This document shows positions 34,405 through 42,513 of a stretch of 64,000 nt of DNA, one piece after another. A program made the position numbers and the translations under genes. The notes beneath the pieces were generated by a model. That model saw only the letters and a list, made by a program, of their open reading frames with translations. It did no database searches and was not told where the DNA came from. Origin of the DNA: CAZPQK01 sp964588695 (GTDB lineage Bacteria; Krumholzibacteriota; Krumholzibacteriia; WVZY01; JAKEHA01); the NCBI GenBank assembly GCA_964588695.1, contig CAZPQK010000001.1, positions 124,001-188,000 on the forward strand. Reading direction: 5' to 3'. Numbering within the stretch: the stretch's first letter is position 1; every line of letters begins with the position of its first letter.

Positions 34405-35223
34405 CTACCTTACGTCTAAAATTTTGTGACACTGCGGAAGTATTCGAACGTCGACCAGAAACTCACGCGCCGCGCGTTGAGCGGCCGCAATGGTTTGCAT
34501 CATGGTCTGCGCCACCGGCCGGGGGACGCGGTTGCTCAACAGTGCTCCGCTTTCCGGCTGCAAAATTAACACGTAGTTGTCGTTTACTGCCGCCATCATC
34601 TGCGCGGCGGCCACGACTTCATCTACACTACCTTTTTCGTCGACCACTATCTTAACGAAGAGCATCTTTCCGGTATGCGACGCGGAAAACCCGGTTTCAT
34701 CAGCGACTCGCAGGAATGCATCGTGTTTATCCCATGCAACCGTCCCGATCGCAGAAGGCAACTTGATGTCCATGGCAATCACGTCGACGGCGTCGGCGAC
34801 AAGTCGCAATTCTTCGGGATGGATACCGTTGGTTTCCAAATAAACACGCAGGCCCAGCCCGCGAATCCCACGCGCCACGTCATGAACAAATGCGGCCTGT
34901 TCCAACGGCTCCCCGCCGGTAACGCTGACGGTTTTCGCGTGGGGAAACTGCCGATGGGCGCGCGCAATTTCGGCGATCGCCGCTTCTGGCGTGATCGGGT
35001 TTGGGAGTACGCGTTTTTCCGTCTCGTGGATGACGAACTTGGGAGAACGAACCTTGCTGTACACCGTATCGCACCACGAACATGTGGCCGAGCATCCCGA
35101 TGTGCGGAAGAAGATTTGCGGCTCGCCCACCATCACGCCTTCGCCCTGAACTGAACAGAACAGTTCCGAAGCGTACCCCGCCGCAGAGGTCGTCGTAGAA
35201 GTATGGTCGGAAGCAGTACTAAT
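34405..35223 (-). CDS. queE: 7-carboxy-7-deazaguanine synthase QueE, probable ATT start
   Basis: A radical SAM enzyme that rearranges 6-carboxytetrahydropterin to 7-carboxy-7-deazaguanine. The cluster motif is RTSGCSATCSWC, and TVSVTGGEPL and LETNGI follow as in QueE. The family's N-terminal strand, usually ending QGEG, is present here as ELFCSVQGEG but only in the frame upstream of the first ATG/GTG. Extending the frame reaches a stop at once before it, with no ATG, GTG or TTG in between. An ATT codon at 35221-35223 lies six bases after AGGTGA (at 35230-35235), just after the DUF366 stop, so I place the start there, giving 272 residues. If GTG were used instead, the substrate-binding strand would be lost. 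A frameshift is the other explanation. Confidence 0.85.
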   Translation of the reverse strand: MSTASDHTSTTTSAAGYASELFCSVQGEGVMVGEPQIFFRTSGCSATCSWCDTVYSKVRSPKFVIHETEKRVLPNPITPEAAIAEIARAHRQFPHAKTVSVTGGEPLEQAAFVHDVARGIRGLGLRVYLETNGIHPEELRLVADAVDVIAMDIKLPSAIGTVAWDKHDAFLRVADETGFSASHTGKMLFVKIVVDEKGSVDEVVAAAQMMAAVNDNYVLILQPESGALLSNRVPRPVAQTMMQTIAAAQRAAREFLVDVRILPQCHKILDVR

Positions 35224-35225
35224 CT

Positions 35226-35789
35226 TTATTCACCTAACGGTCTAACTTTGGTCTGCGCATAAGCCGCGCTGGCCAGCTCTTGGGCATATACATTCATAAT
35301 CTCCGGCAGGAAAGTCGCGGCATTTATCCCCAACCGTGCCAGCCCCACCGCGCTTACCGGCGCACCGCTTTCGTCGTCGTTTACACCCAAGTGAATAACA
35401 ACTCCCTGGGGATACGGCGCCGCAATCGACACCGTTAGTTTTTCGTCCCCAACGTACACGTCGTCTCCGCTCCGCGTGGCACTCGCTCCTTGCTCGCGCA
35501 CTCGTTCTGCGACAATGGCGGCAAGTAGTCGTTGACGCAGAACGCCGACGCTAAGGTCAATTCCAGGGTGTCGCGCGAGTAAGTGTACCATTCGTGTTGC
35601 CACGATGGTCGCGCCTGCGGCGGCGTCATCGCGATCCACAAGGTGCTCGGTCGGCACGCGACATGGCCCCAGGAAACCAATCACGACATCGTCGGCGCCG
35701 TCGCAGTGTCTCGCGATCCAACCGGGCTCAATCTCCAAACCGGTGTAGGTAACTTCGCCGTCGAGTTTAACCAGCGCGGGCTTAGCCAT
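35226..35789 (-). CDS. DUF366 family protein
   Basis: A protein of 187 residues matching DUF366, known mainly from archaea and some bacteria. Typical segments are LDGEVTYTGLEIEPGWIARH, GFLGPCRVPTEHLVDRDD and the C-terminal LARLGINAATFLPEIMN. The start ATG overlaps queC by eight bases, and its stop is followed by queE within a few bases. It is therefore part of the queD-queC-DUF366-queE unit and probably acts in the same deazaguanine pathway or in its regulation. No enzymatic motif is evident from sequence. A longer reading frame upstream would run through queC and was rejected. Confidence 0.85.
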   Translation of the reverse strand: MAKPALVKLDGEVTYTGLEIEPGWIARHCDGADDVVIGFLGPCRVPTEHLVDRDDAAAGATIVATRMVHLLARHPGIDLSVGVLRQRLLAAIVAERVREQGASATRSGDDVYVGDEKLTVSIAAPYPQGVVIHLGVNDDESGAPVSAVGLARLGINAATFLPEIMNVYAQELASAAYAQTKVRPLGE

Positions 35790-36438
35790 CGGCAAATTCC
35801 AGATTGGGGCGATCGTTATCAGGCAGTGTCGCCAGTGCGGCGACCAACCGGACACACGATCCGCAAGTGCCGCACATGAGGTCACCCGCGCGATAGCAAC
35901 TCCATAGCAAGTCAAGTGGAGCCCTGAGTTCGGCGCCCCGCGCCAGGATTTCGGCTTTGGTCATGGCGATGGTGTAGCTGGCGACTTTTACCCCGTCGCG
36001 TGTAGAAAAGCGCCAGGCCTGGTTAACGGCGTTAATGTAGTCGCCACTGTTGTCGGGAAACTCGCTCGCCTCTTCCAGATTGAATCCGGTGACCACCCAC
36101 TCTATGCCCGAGCTTTCTGCAAACGCACCGGCGACATTCAAGAACACGCCGTTGCGGTTTGGAATCCATACCTGGTCAACCGTGTTAACGTCGCCCGACT
36201 GACCCGCACGCATCCCTTGCGGAGCAAGATCTGCCAACCAGGAAATATCAACCACATCAATTGCGATGTCGTAGTGCGAGGCAATCGCATGGGCGGCGTT
36301 GTGCTCGGGCACACGGGCGCGCTGACCATAGTCCAGAAACAACGCGCGTACGTGATTGTGCCGCGCCAACGCTTCGGCCAATGACACCAGGGAATCCATT
36401 CCCCCGCTCAACAATGCGACGGCTGCGCCCGCTGACAC
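35782..36438 (-). CDS. queC: 7-cyano-7-deazaguanine synthase QueC
   Basis: QueC uses ATP and ammonia to convert 7-carboxy-7-deazaguanine to preQ0. The 218-residue protein begins with the PP-loop LLSGGMDSLVSL and has FLDYGQRARVPEH, WIPNRNGVFLNVAGAFAES and TGFNLEEASEFPD, the family signature. Zinc-binding cysteines at the C-terminus appear as WSCYRAGDLMCGTCGSC. The gene ends with an eight-base overlap into DUF366 and follows queD by nine bases. Together with QueD and QueE it completes the GTP-to-preQ0 route except for GTP cyclohydrolase, which is not in the window. Confidence 0.96.
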   Translation of the reverse strand: MSAGAAVALLSGGMDSLVSLAEALARHNHVRALFLDYGQRARVPEHNAAHAIASHYDIAIDVVDISWLADLAPQGMRAGQSGDVNTVDQVWIPNRNGVFLNVAGAFAESSGIEWVVTGFNLEEASEFPDNSGDYINAVNQAWRFSTRDGVKVASYTIAMTKAEILARGAELRAPLDLLWSCYRAGDLMCGTCGSCVRLVAALATLPDNDRPNLEFADG

Positions 36439-36447
36439 GACAACTTC

Positions 36448-36837
36448 CTAAGACGGATCGGGATGATAAGACACGCACGACTCTGGCCCCTCCCACACTT
36501 CCACGCGCTGCAACGCACCACGCCCGTCGGTGGCAACTTCGTCAGCCAGAATCTTAAAACACTCTTTGGCAAGGTTTTCAGCGGTTGGCGGCACGCGGTC
36601 GAACGGAGGGATTTCATTAAGGTGGCGATGGTCAAAACGTTCGCGAATATGGTCCTGCAAAGCCTGCTTCAGGTCGCGAAAGTTGGCTCCCATACCAAAC
36701 TCATCCAGCTCATGAAAGTCCCAGAAAGCGCGGACCCGCCAGGTATGTCCGTGAAGCCGGTCGCAGGGAGGGCACCCCGGTAACACGTGAGAGGCCGCAA
36801 GCCGACACTCTACCGATAACAGAAAACGGTCGGACAC
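36448..36837 (-). CDS. queD: 6-carboxytetrahydropterin synthase QueD
   Basis: QueD converts dihydroneopterin triphosphate to 6-carboxy-5,6,7,8-tetrahydropterin. The catalytic Cys and first zinc ligands appear as CDRLHGHTW, with a second ligand histidine in RLAASHVLPG. FDHRHLNE and PPTAENLAKECF are the following family motifs, and VEVWEGPESC is the end strand. The GTG start with GAGG nearby gives 129 residues, normal for QueD; an in-frame TTG 11 codons upstream lacks a ribosome-binding site. It is the first gene of the operon, followed by queC. Confidence 0.94.
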   Translation of the reverse strand: MSDRFLLSVECRLAASHVLPGCPPCDRLHGHTWRVRAFWDFHELDEFGMGANFRDLKQALQDHIRERFDHRHLNEIPPFDRVPPTAENLAKECFKILADEVATDGRGALQRVEVWEGPESCVSYHPDPS

Positions 36838-37143
36838 CCGCGCCTCAGATCCGGAAAAACGAGCCAACAAACTGCAAATACGACAATTAGGCTACTACTG
36901 TACCGCTAGCCCGGTCGCGGCGCAAGCCCCCGCGCAAGTCCAACCCGCAATGACGTGCAATTTGCAGCCATCGCCGACCCGGCTGGGACCGGCCCCGCCG
37001 CGGCGCGGTCTGACGAACCGGTAAGTCATTATTTTATTTATAGATACAGATGCGGAGCCATAACCCGAATTCGGGACTCGCGCTGGTACGTGATTCGCTA
37101 TGACGGGTAACGATGTCATCTAACCCCAACCCCCGGGGAATCC
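36838..37143. other. 306-base divergent intergenic region
   Basis: No gene is seen between queD and the divergent TPR gene. It should hold both promoters. An AT-rich patch (TTATTTTATTTATAGATAC near 37027-37045) is a candidate -10 region for the plus-strand gene, without a convincing -35. I looked for a preQ1-type riboswitch in the queD leader and did not recognise one. Confidence 0.5.
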
Positions 37144-39741
37144 ATGGACCCGAAAGCCACCGGCGCTCTGCAGAAGGCTCGTCAAGAACGAGCCAAGGGC
37201 CAGTACCAGAAAGCGCTTAAGCGCATCGACGACGCCATCGCCAAGTTTGGCGAAGCGGAGCCGTTGTCTTTGGAAGCGATTGCAACCGCGCTTGAGGGTG
37301 GCGAGGTCATAAAGGCCATTCAGTACGGGAAGCGTGCGATGAAGGTTCATCGCAACAGCGAACGCGCCGTGTTGGAGATTTTCACCGACACCGTTCGTGA
37401 CGGCGGCGATCCCGCGATCGTCAAATATTTGCTGGAGACCTACCTGCAGTGGAGCCGTTTCGACGACGCGCGCGAATTGCTGGAGTCCCAACCCGAACGG
37501 TTGATGCGCGAACTGCTGCAACGAACGCGAACCAAAAACAAAACCCTGCGCAGTGCTATTCGTGGCGGCGTCGCCGTCTCGCAAGAACTTCTGGTCAACA
37601 CATCCTGCGAAATCATGCTGTCGCTGCGTTTGGAAATGTTGCAGGACGCCGCCGAGACCGCGGTCGAATTGGTCGACCGCGACGACAAGTTGGCAGACCG
37701 GTTTTCGCGGTTGTTCTCTCCGTTGGGCAAGCAATACACAGACTCTGGCTGGATCCGATACGCCAACGCGTGCTGCCTTGCGACCGACGGCAACTTTGAC
37801 GAAGCCGCAGCGCTGTTTATTCAGGCAGCCAGACTCGATCCCGACGCCGGAAACGTATCGCTGGATCGTATTCGCCACATCGAAAAGCGAGTCGCACCAC
37901 AACCCGAAAGTATTCGCCTGGCGCTAGTCGCAATTCTTATCGGCGATCGTAGCTACGACCGCGCTGCCGAACTGCTCAACGAGTGGCTGGATGCAGACAC
38001 GGAGCGATGGACCCGCATTCCACAGTTACTCGGCGATCGAGTGAGCGAGTTTGCCGCCGACCACGACCTTACATTTATGCATTTCAATTCGCTGCTTCGC
38101 ACCGAAGGCATGGTGGAAGCAGTTAAAGCAGCGGAGCGTATTTCTCAGGATGACGCGGGCCGCGCGCGCTTGTACAGCGTGCTAGAGCCGCGCTATCGCG
38201 AGCAGGATCTTCACCCCGACCTGCGCTTTCTGTTTGGCTCGATTGCACTGCAGGAAGGCTACACCGACGATGCAGTTAAAGCGCTGGAAGCTCACGCTGC
38301 CAGCAGTGGTGCCGCTGCTCAAACCGTGATTCGTTTTCTGGAAAGCTATCGCAACGACAGTCGCGTTGCCGGGTTGATCGAAAGAGTCGGCACCACCATA
38401 GCGACACCCCAGTCGGGTGCGTCGTCAAGCTCGGACACATCAGGTTTTGAACTGCAGGAAGCCGCCGACTTTGCCGCACCCAAGCCCGCGCCGGGAGCGT
38501 CGTTCCGCGACGAGTTGGACCTGCAACCGGTTTCGCCGAAGCCGTTTGCCAATCAGGGCCTCGGCAACCGCCAGGAGTTCTCGCTCGATGAGATTGATCA
38601 GGACATCGCGGTAACCGGCGAAAGCGCACCGGCCGCACCCGCCATGCGCGAGCGCGAGCTTACGTTTGACGACGAAGATCACTCCGCGGCTAGCGCCGAG
38701 CCCACTTGGGATCGCGAATCTCACGTTCACAACGTGGCCGACCAGCTATCGGTTTCCGGCGCGCGTACGTTTTTTCATATCGACGACCATGTCGAACCTG
38801 AGCCAGCGCCGGCAACGCCAGTAACGCCAGTAACGCCGGTAGCACCGGTAGCGCCCGTAGCACCGGTGAAGGAACCCGAACCAGAGGTTCCTAGCGACAA
38901 CGAACTAATTAGCAACGTTGACGAGGTTCTGGAAGGCGCCGAAGATCCTGCCCGAGAGAGCGTTGTCGAAGCGGCCGCGCCCGACGAGGTTAATACCGAC
39001 GATGTGGCTGTGGACGAAACCGCGGCCGCACCAAACGAGGTTACCATCGACGACGCGGTTGTAGACGAAACCGTCGCCGCACCCGACTTTGATCCCGACC
39101 TGGACGACGATATCGAGCTCGTACTCGCCGCACCCGACGACGAACACGTAGCGCAGCGCAACGACGAGCCGGAGACACACGAAGGCTTGTCCACGGCGAC
39201 GGATGAACGCGACGATATTAAACACACCGAGCCGACGACGGAAGATTCGGCTGTACCCGAACTCGCCGCCGACGCTCCTTTCGACGAACAGTTCCAGCGA
39301 TACCTCGACGGCGGCCTTAGCGCCGCCCACGCAATCGACCTGGCCGAGATGGCCAGCGAAACTGGCCGGTTTGATGAGTTGCGCGAGCTTCTTTATTGCG
39401 AAACCGACGACGAACAGTTGGGCATTCGCAAACAGTTGCTGGCCGCCGAATACCACCTGGGCAACGACCAACCGCGCCTGGCGCTGGAAGTGATTGCAGC
39501 CGTGCCGCGCACTTCACTGGACAAGGGACGCAACAAAACATTGAGCTTGCTTACCGCCGAGTGTCACCGCGCGCTGCAGAACTTCGAAGCGGCCAATCGT
39601 GTTTACAACGACTTAATGCGCGAACACCCCTACGCGGAAGACATTTCAGCTTTGGCGAAAGCCAACTACGCCGATTTCTTGAAATCACAATGCGGTTCGG
39701 CCGCAGTTCTTAGCAAAACGACTTCTCTGAACCTGGATTAA
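37144..39741 (+). CDS. large TPR protein with acidic, Pro/Ala-rich linker
   Basis: An 865-residue protein made of a helical TPR-like N-terminal half (about 1-410), a low-complexity middle (about 420-720) and a second TPR-like region (about 725-865). The middle has Asp/Glu-rich text with a near-repeat of EVxxDDxxVDETxAAP, and a Pro-Ala-Val stretch encoded by 9-base tandem units. There is no signal peptide or membrane segment. The GGGGA upstream of ATG is a modest ribosome-binding site. The next gene, 14 bases downstream, is also TPR plus coiled coil, so the two probably form a complex. The function is unknown; scaffold roles in cell shape, motility or signalling are possible. Confidence 0.85.
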   Translation: MDPKATGALQKARQERAKGQYQKALKRIDDAIAKFGEAEPLSLEAIATALEGGEVIKAIQYGKRAMKVHRNSERAVLEIFTDTVRDGGDPAIVKYLLETYLQWSRFDDARELLESQPERLMRELLQRTRTKNKTLRSAIRGGVAVSQELLVNTSCEIMLSLRLEMLQDAAETAVELVDRDDKLADRFSRLFSPLGKQYTDSGWIRYANACCLATDGNFDEAAALFIQAARLDPDAGNVSLDRIRHIEKRVAPQPESIRLALVAILIGDRSYDRAAELLNEWLDADTERWTRIPQLLGDRVSEFAADHDLTFMHFNSLLRTEGMVEAVKAAERISQDDAGRARLYSVLEPRYREQDLHPDLRFLFGSIALQEGYTDDAVKALEAHAASSGAAAQTVIRFLESYRNDSRVAGLIERVGTTIATPQSGASSSSDTSGFELQEAADFAAPKPAPGASFRDELDLQPVSPKPFANQGLGNRQEFSLDEIDQDIAVTGESAPAAPAMRERELTFDDEDHSAASAEPTWDRESHVHNVADQLSVSGARTFFHIDDHVEPEPAPATPVTPVTPVAPVAPVAPVKEPEPEVPSDNELISNVDEVLEGAEDPARESVVEAAAPDEVNTDDVAVDETAAAPNEVTIDDAVVDETVAAPDFDPDLDDDIELVLAAPDDEHVAQRNDEPETHEGLSTATDERDDIKHTEPTTEDSAVPELAADAPFDEQFQRYLDGGLSAAHAIDLAEMASETGRFDELRELLYCETDDEQLGIRKQLLAAEYHLGNDQPRLALEVIAAVPRTSLDKGRNKTLSLLTAECHRALQNFEAANRVYNDLMREHPYAEDISALAKANYADFLKSQCGSAAVLSKTTSLNLD
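38809..38871 (+). repeat. 9-base tandem repeat encoding Pro-Val-Ala/Thr units
   Basis: Seven degenerate copies of CCRGTAACG or CCGGTAGCA follow each other in frame inside the TPR gene, encoding repeats of the type PVTPVAPV. Such a region is prone to length change by slippage and makes an extended proline-rich linker. Confidence 0.8.
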
Positions 39742-39755
39742 AAGGAGCCGAAGCA

Positions 39756-41834
39756 ATGAGAAAGAAGAAGAGCACCAAGCGCAAAGAGGAAATTGTCATC
39801 CTCGGCTACGACGGCGACGAAGTCGTCGCGGTGCAATCCCCCGAACAGGACGACGAAGTCGAAGGCTACGGCGCGGAGACCCTGACGATGAACGACACCA
39901 ACATCGCTCGCATTAACGAAGGCCTGGAAAAATTCTGGGCTTTTCAAAAACACAGCGTCGCAGAGCTGATTCACTCTATCGAAGAGGCCGAAGCGCGACA
40001 CGAAAAGTCGCTAAGCAAGATCAAGGAAACGATCGAAGCCACGGCCAGTTCGTCCGGTGACACCGATTACCGCGACGAATTGAGCAAGATTCGCGAAACC
40101 GTCGAGCAGCGCGGCGAAGGCATGGACGACTTCTCGACGACGGTGTCAGAAGTCATTATCAACGTAGACGAAAGCCTCAAAGCAATTCGCAAATCGTCGG
40201 AATCGTTGAACTCGCGTATCGACTCAATCGAAACGCAACTCGCGGCCACCGGCGAGGGCGACGACGCTGCGGTTGCCGCCGGGTTCGCCGACGCGGTGGC
40301 TGAGCGCGTGAACAAAATCATCGACGACAAAATGGGCGACGGACTAAAACCGTTGGCCAAGACGTTAGAGAGCCTGAACAAGGCGATCAAGCCGCTATCG
40401 GATCGCGTGGCCAAACTCGAGAAGCAATTAGGTCCCATTGACAAACGCCTCGACGACCTTAGCCGCGAAATCTCTCCGGTCACCGACCGGATTAACTTTC
40501 TGGCCGAGTCCATGGCACCAGTTGTGGAACGGGTTGACGGCCTTTCGTCCACAATCGCGCCGATGCCGGAGCAGGTATCCGAGCTGGCCAGGTCGGTCGC
40601 ACCGCTTGGCGAAAAGTTGGATGCGTTTGAGACTGCCGGCGCGGAACATCAGAAACAACTCGAGCAGTTGGCCAGTGAGTTTGCTCCGTTGGCTAAGAGA
40701 CTCGACAGTTTTCAGTCGGAAGTTGGTCCGGCGCTCGCCGAACTACGTGACGCGCAAAACGACAGCCAGCAAGTACACGCTGTGATCGAAGCGTTGCAGG
40801 CCGACGTCGCCAAGTCCTTTGACGGCGCCCGCGAAAACCTCGCGCTGGCGATCGACGGCCTACGGGACGAAATGTCGTTGTCGACCTCAACCCTGCGCAA
40901 AGAACTGTCCAAATCAAGTGGGAAGTCGTCCGCGAGTGACGACAAGTCGCTGTCGCAGCTTAAGTCGAGCATCGAGCAATCGTTTGACCAGGCCCGCGAA
41001 GACATGAACGCAGCGATCGCTACCGTTCAGTCCAGCATCGATCGGTCAGTCGGATCGGTTCGCGACGACATGGGTAAGTCGCTCGACGCAATGCGCTCTG
41101 ACGTTAGCTCGTCGACCAGCGACGTGCGTGACGAAGTGGGCAAGTCGGTGGGCGACGTGCGCAAAGACGTCACTAGTTCACTCACCGAGATTCGCGACGA
41201 GTTAAATCAGTCGGTGACCGGCGTCAAAGAGGAAATGAACACCCTGTTGGATTCGGTTCGCAGTTCGCAGGACGCGTTGCTGGAGCAACTGGAGATCATG
41301 CGCGAAGAGGGTCAGCAGCTAGCCGAGAAGATGGAGAAGGCTGGCGGCGATGCGCAAGAGGCAAAGTCGCTAAAGCGCAAGCAAGCCAAGCAACTCAACA
41401 CCGAAGGCGTAGCCAGTTTCCATAGCGGCGATGTCGAGCGCGCGCGTGATCAGTTCCGGGAAGCTATCGACCTGGACGAAGACTTCGCGGAGTCGTGGAA
41501 CAACCTGGGCCTGGCGTACACCGAACTTGGCGACGAAAAGCAAGCTACCGAAGCTTTCGGCAAAGCGATCAAGCTGAACCCGGACTTGGAAGCGGCTTAC
41601 AACAACCTGGGGTACGTCTTCTACAAGCAAGGCACCTACGACCAGGCGGTGGAAATGTACAACGAGGCGCTCGGTCGGTCGGGTGACAACAGTTCGGCGT
41701 ACACCAACTTGGGTAACGCGTACTTTAAGATGGGCAATAAGAGCGACGCGAAGAAAGCGTGGGAAAAAGCCCTGGATTTGGATCCCACCAATTCCAAAGC
41801 CAAGCGGAATCTAAAACGCCTGGAAGCGGAGTAG
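39756..41834 (+). CDS. long coiled-coil protein with C-terminal TPR domain
   Basis: A 692-residue cytoplasmic protein. Residues 50-540 are predicted coiled coil, first as heptads with SIEEAEARHEKSLSKIKETI-type text, then as 14-20 residue repeats (for example SVGSVRDDMGKSLDAMRSDV and SVGDVRKDVTSSLTEIRDEL), which resemble apolipoprotein-like or methyl-accepting-type helical repeats. The C-terminus (about 550-692) has three clear TPR units (ESWNNLGLAYTELGDEKQA, AAYNNLGYVFYKQGTYDQA, SAYTNLGNAYFKMGNKSDA). AAAAGGAG lies eight bases before ATG. It follows the other TPR gene by 14 bases, so they form one operon. It may be a filament-forming scaffold. Confidence 0.85.
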   Translation: MRKKKSTKRKEEIVILGYDGDEVVAVQSPEQDDEVEGYGAETLTMNDTNIARINEGLEKFWAFQKHSVAELIHSIEEAEARHEKSLSKIKETIEATASSSGDTDYRDELSKIRETVEQRGEGMDDFSTTVSEVIINVDESLKAIRKSSESLNSRIDSIETQLAATGEGDDAAVAAGFADAVAERVNKIIDDKMGDGLKPLAKTLESLNKAIKPLSDRVAKLEKQLGPIDKRLDDLSREISPVTDRINFLAESMAPVVERVDGLSSTIAPMPEQVSELARSVAPLGEKLDAFETAGAEHQKQLEQLASEFAPLAKRLDSFQSEVGPALAELRDAQNDSQQVHAVIEALQADVAKSFDGARENLALAIDGLRDEMSLSTSTLRKELSKSSGKSSASDDKSLSQLKSSIEQSFDQAREDMNAAIATVQSSIDRSVGSVRDDMGKSLDAMRSDVSSSTSDVRDEVGKSVGDVRKDVTSSLTEIRDELNQSVTGVKEEMNTLLDSVRSSQDALLEQLEIMREEGQQLAEKMEKAGGDAQEAKSLKRKQAKQLNTEGVASFHSGDVERARDQFREAIDLDEDFAESWNNLGLAYTELGDEKQATEAFGKAIKLNPDLEAAYNNLGYVFYKQGTYDQAVEMYNEALGRSGDNSSAYTNLGNAYFKMGNKSDAKKAWEKALDLDPTNSKAKRNLKRLEAE

Positions 41835-41855
41835 CACACTACCCGCTTCCAGGCG
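41813..41855 (-). terminator. strong terminator of the cold-shock gene, embedded in the TPR gene end
   Basis: CGCCTGGAAGCGG, GTAG, a CACA loop, CTAC and CCGCTTCCAGGCG form a stem of 17 pairs with one bulged A. On the minus strand it is followed by TTTTAG, so it can terminate the cold-shock gene. It overlaps the last codons and the stop of the convergent coiled-coil gene, and could stall that transcript too. Confidence 0.75.
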
Positions 41856-41872
41856 CTAATCCCCAAAGAGTC

Positions 41873-42097
41873 TTAGGCGTTGGGCACAACTCCCATATCG
41901 CGGGTGACTGCTTTCGCCTGAGGCCCTTTGGGGCTGTCTGCTAGTTCGAACTGAACGGTTTCACCTTCGTTCAGCGTTCGAAACCCTTCCATCTGGATTT
42001 CCGAGTAGTGTACGAAAATGTCGCGGCCATCATCCTGCAGGATGAAACCGTAACCTTTATTCTCGTTGAACCACTTCACTTTACCAGTGTTCTTCAA
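41873..42097 (-). CDS. cold-shock protein (CspA family)
   Basis: A single-stranded nucleic-acid binding protein that acts as an RNA chaperone. RNP1 (KGYGFI) and RNP2 (IFVHYSEI) are intact, with GKVKWFNENKGYGF at the start. The TTG start is chosen because AAGGGGG lies five bases upstream and gives 74 residues, close to the usual 66-70; the frame continues further 5' without a supported start. A strong promoter about 110 bases upstream and a strong terminator directly after the gene suggest an independent, highly expressed unit with the long leader typical of cold-shock genes. Confidence 0.93.
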   Translation of the reverse strand: MKNTGKVKWFNENKGYGFILQDDGRDIFVHYSEIQMEGFRTLNEGETVQFELADSPKGPQAKAVTRDMGVVPNA

Positions 42098-42214
42098 TAG
42101 AGACCCCCTTCCCGAACGAAAAAAGCCCACCAGGCATTACTGCCCAACGGACCTTGTCGAAGACGAGCTAAGTTGCAAAAGAGTACTTCATATTCTTGCC
42201 CCAAACCTGCGGCG

Positions 42215-42244
42215 ATTATATCAAACCGCAACGCGAAGCGTCAA
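42215..42244 (-). promoter_or_regulatory. strong sigma-70-type promoter of the cold-shock gene
   Basis: TTGACG and a perfect TATAAT are separated by 18 bases on the minus strand. Transcription would begin near 42208, giving a leader of about 110 bases. The long 5' leader is typical of regulated cold-shock genes. The 42098-42513 gap otherwise holds no supported gene. Confidence 0.75.
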
Positions 42245-42513
42245 GAAACTACCCGGGAAAACACGCAAGGATAAGGGCTGATCCTCCCTCTTGCGACGCG
42301 AAATATCCACTCGCGTTGCTTTGCGAAATCATGTTGCTGCTTTTGCGAATCCTACGCGCTGACCGCACCGGGCGGCAGCTTTTGCCTCCGTATGTCTATG
42401 CGAATTCGCCGGTTAGAAAGGCGCGCAGAAGTTTCCCGGTATTACCTACGGCACAGAACTTGCCCTTTGCGGAGTCGTAAACAGCACCCTTTTGCACAGA
42501 AACGCGCTTGGTT

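Noticed and set aside
37120..37902. Minus-strand frame of 260 codons over the TPR gene
   Set aside because: Antisense shadow without recognised features.
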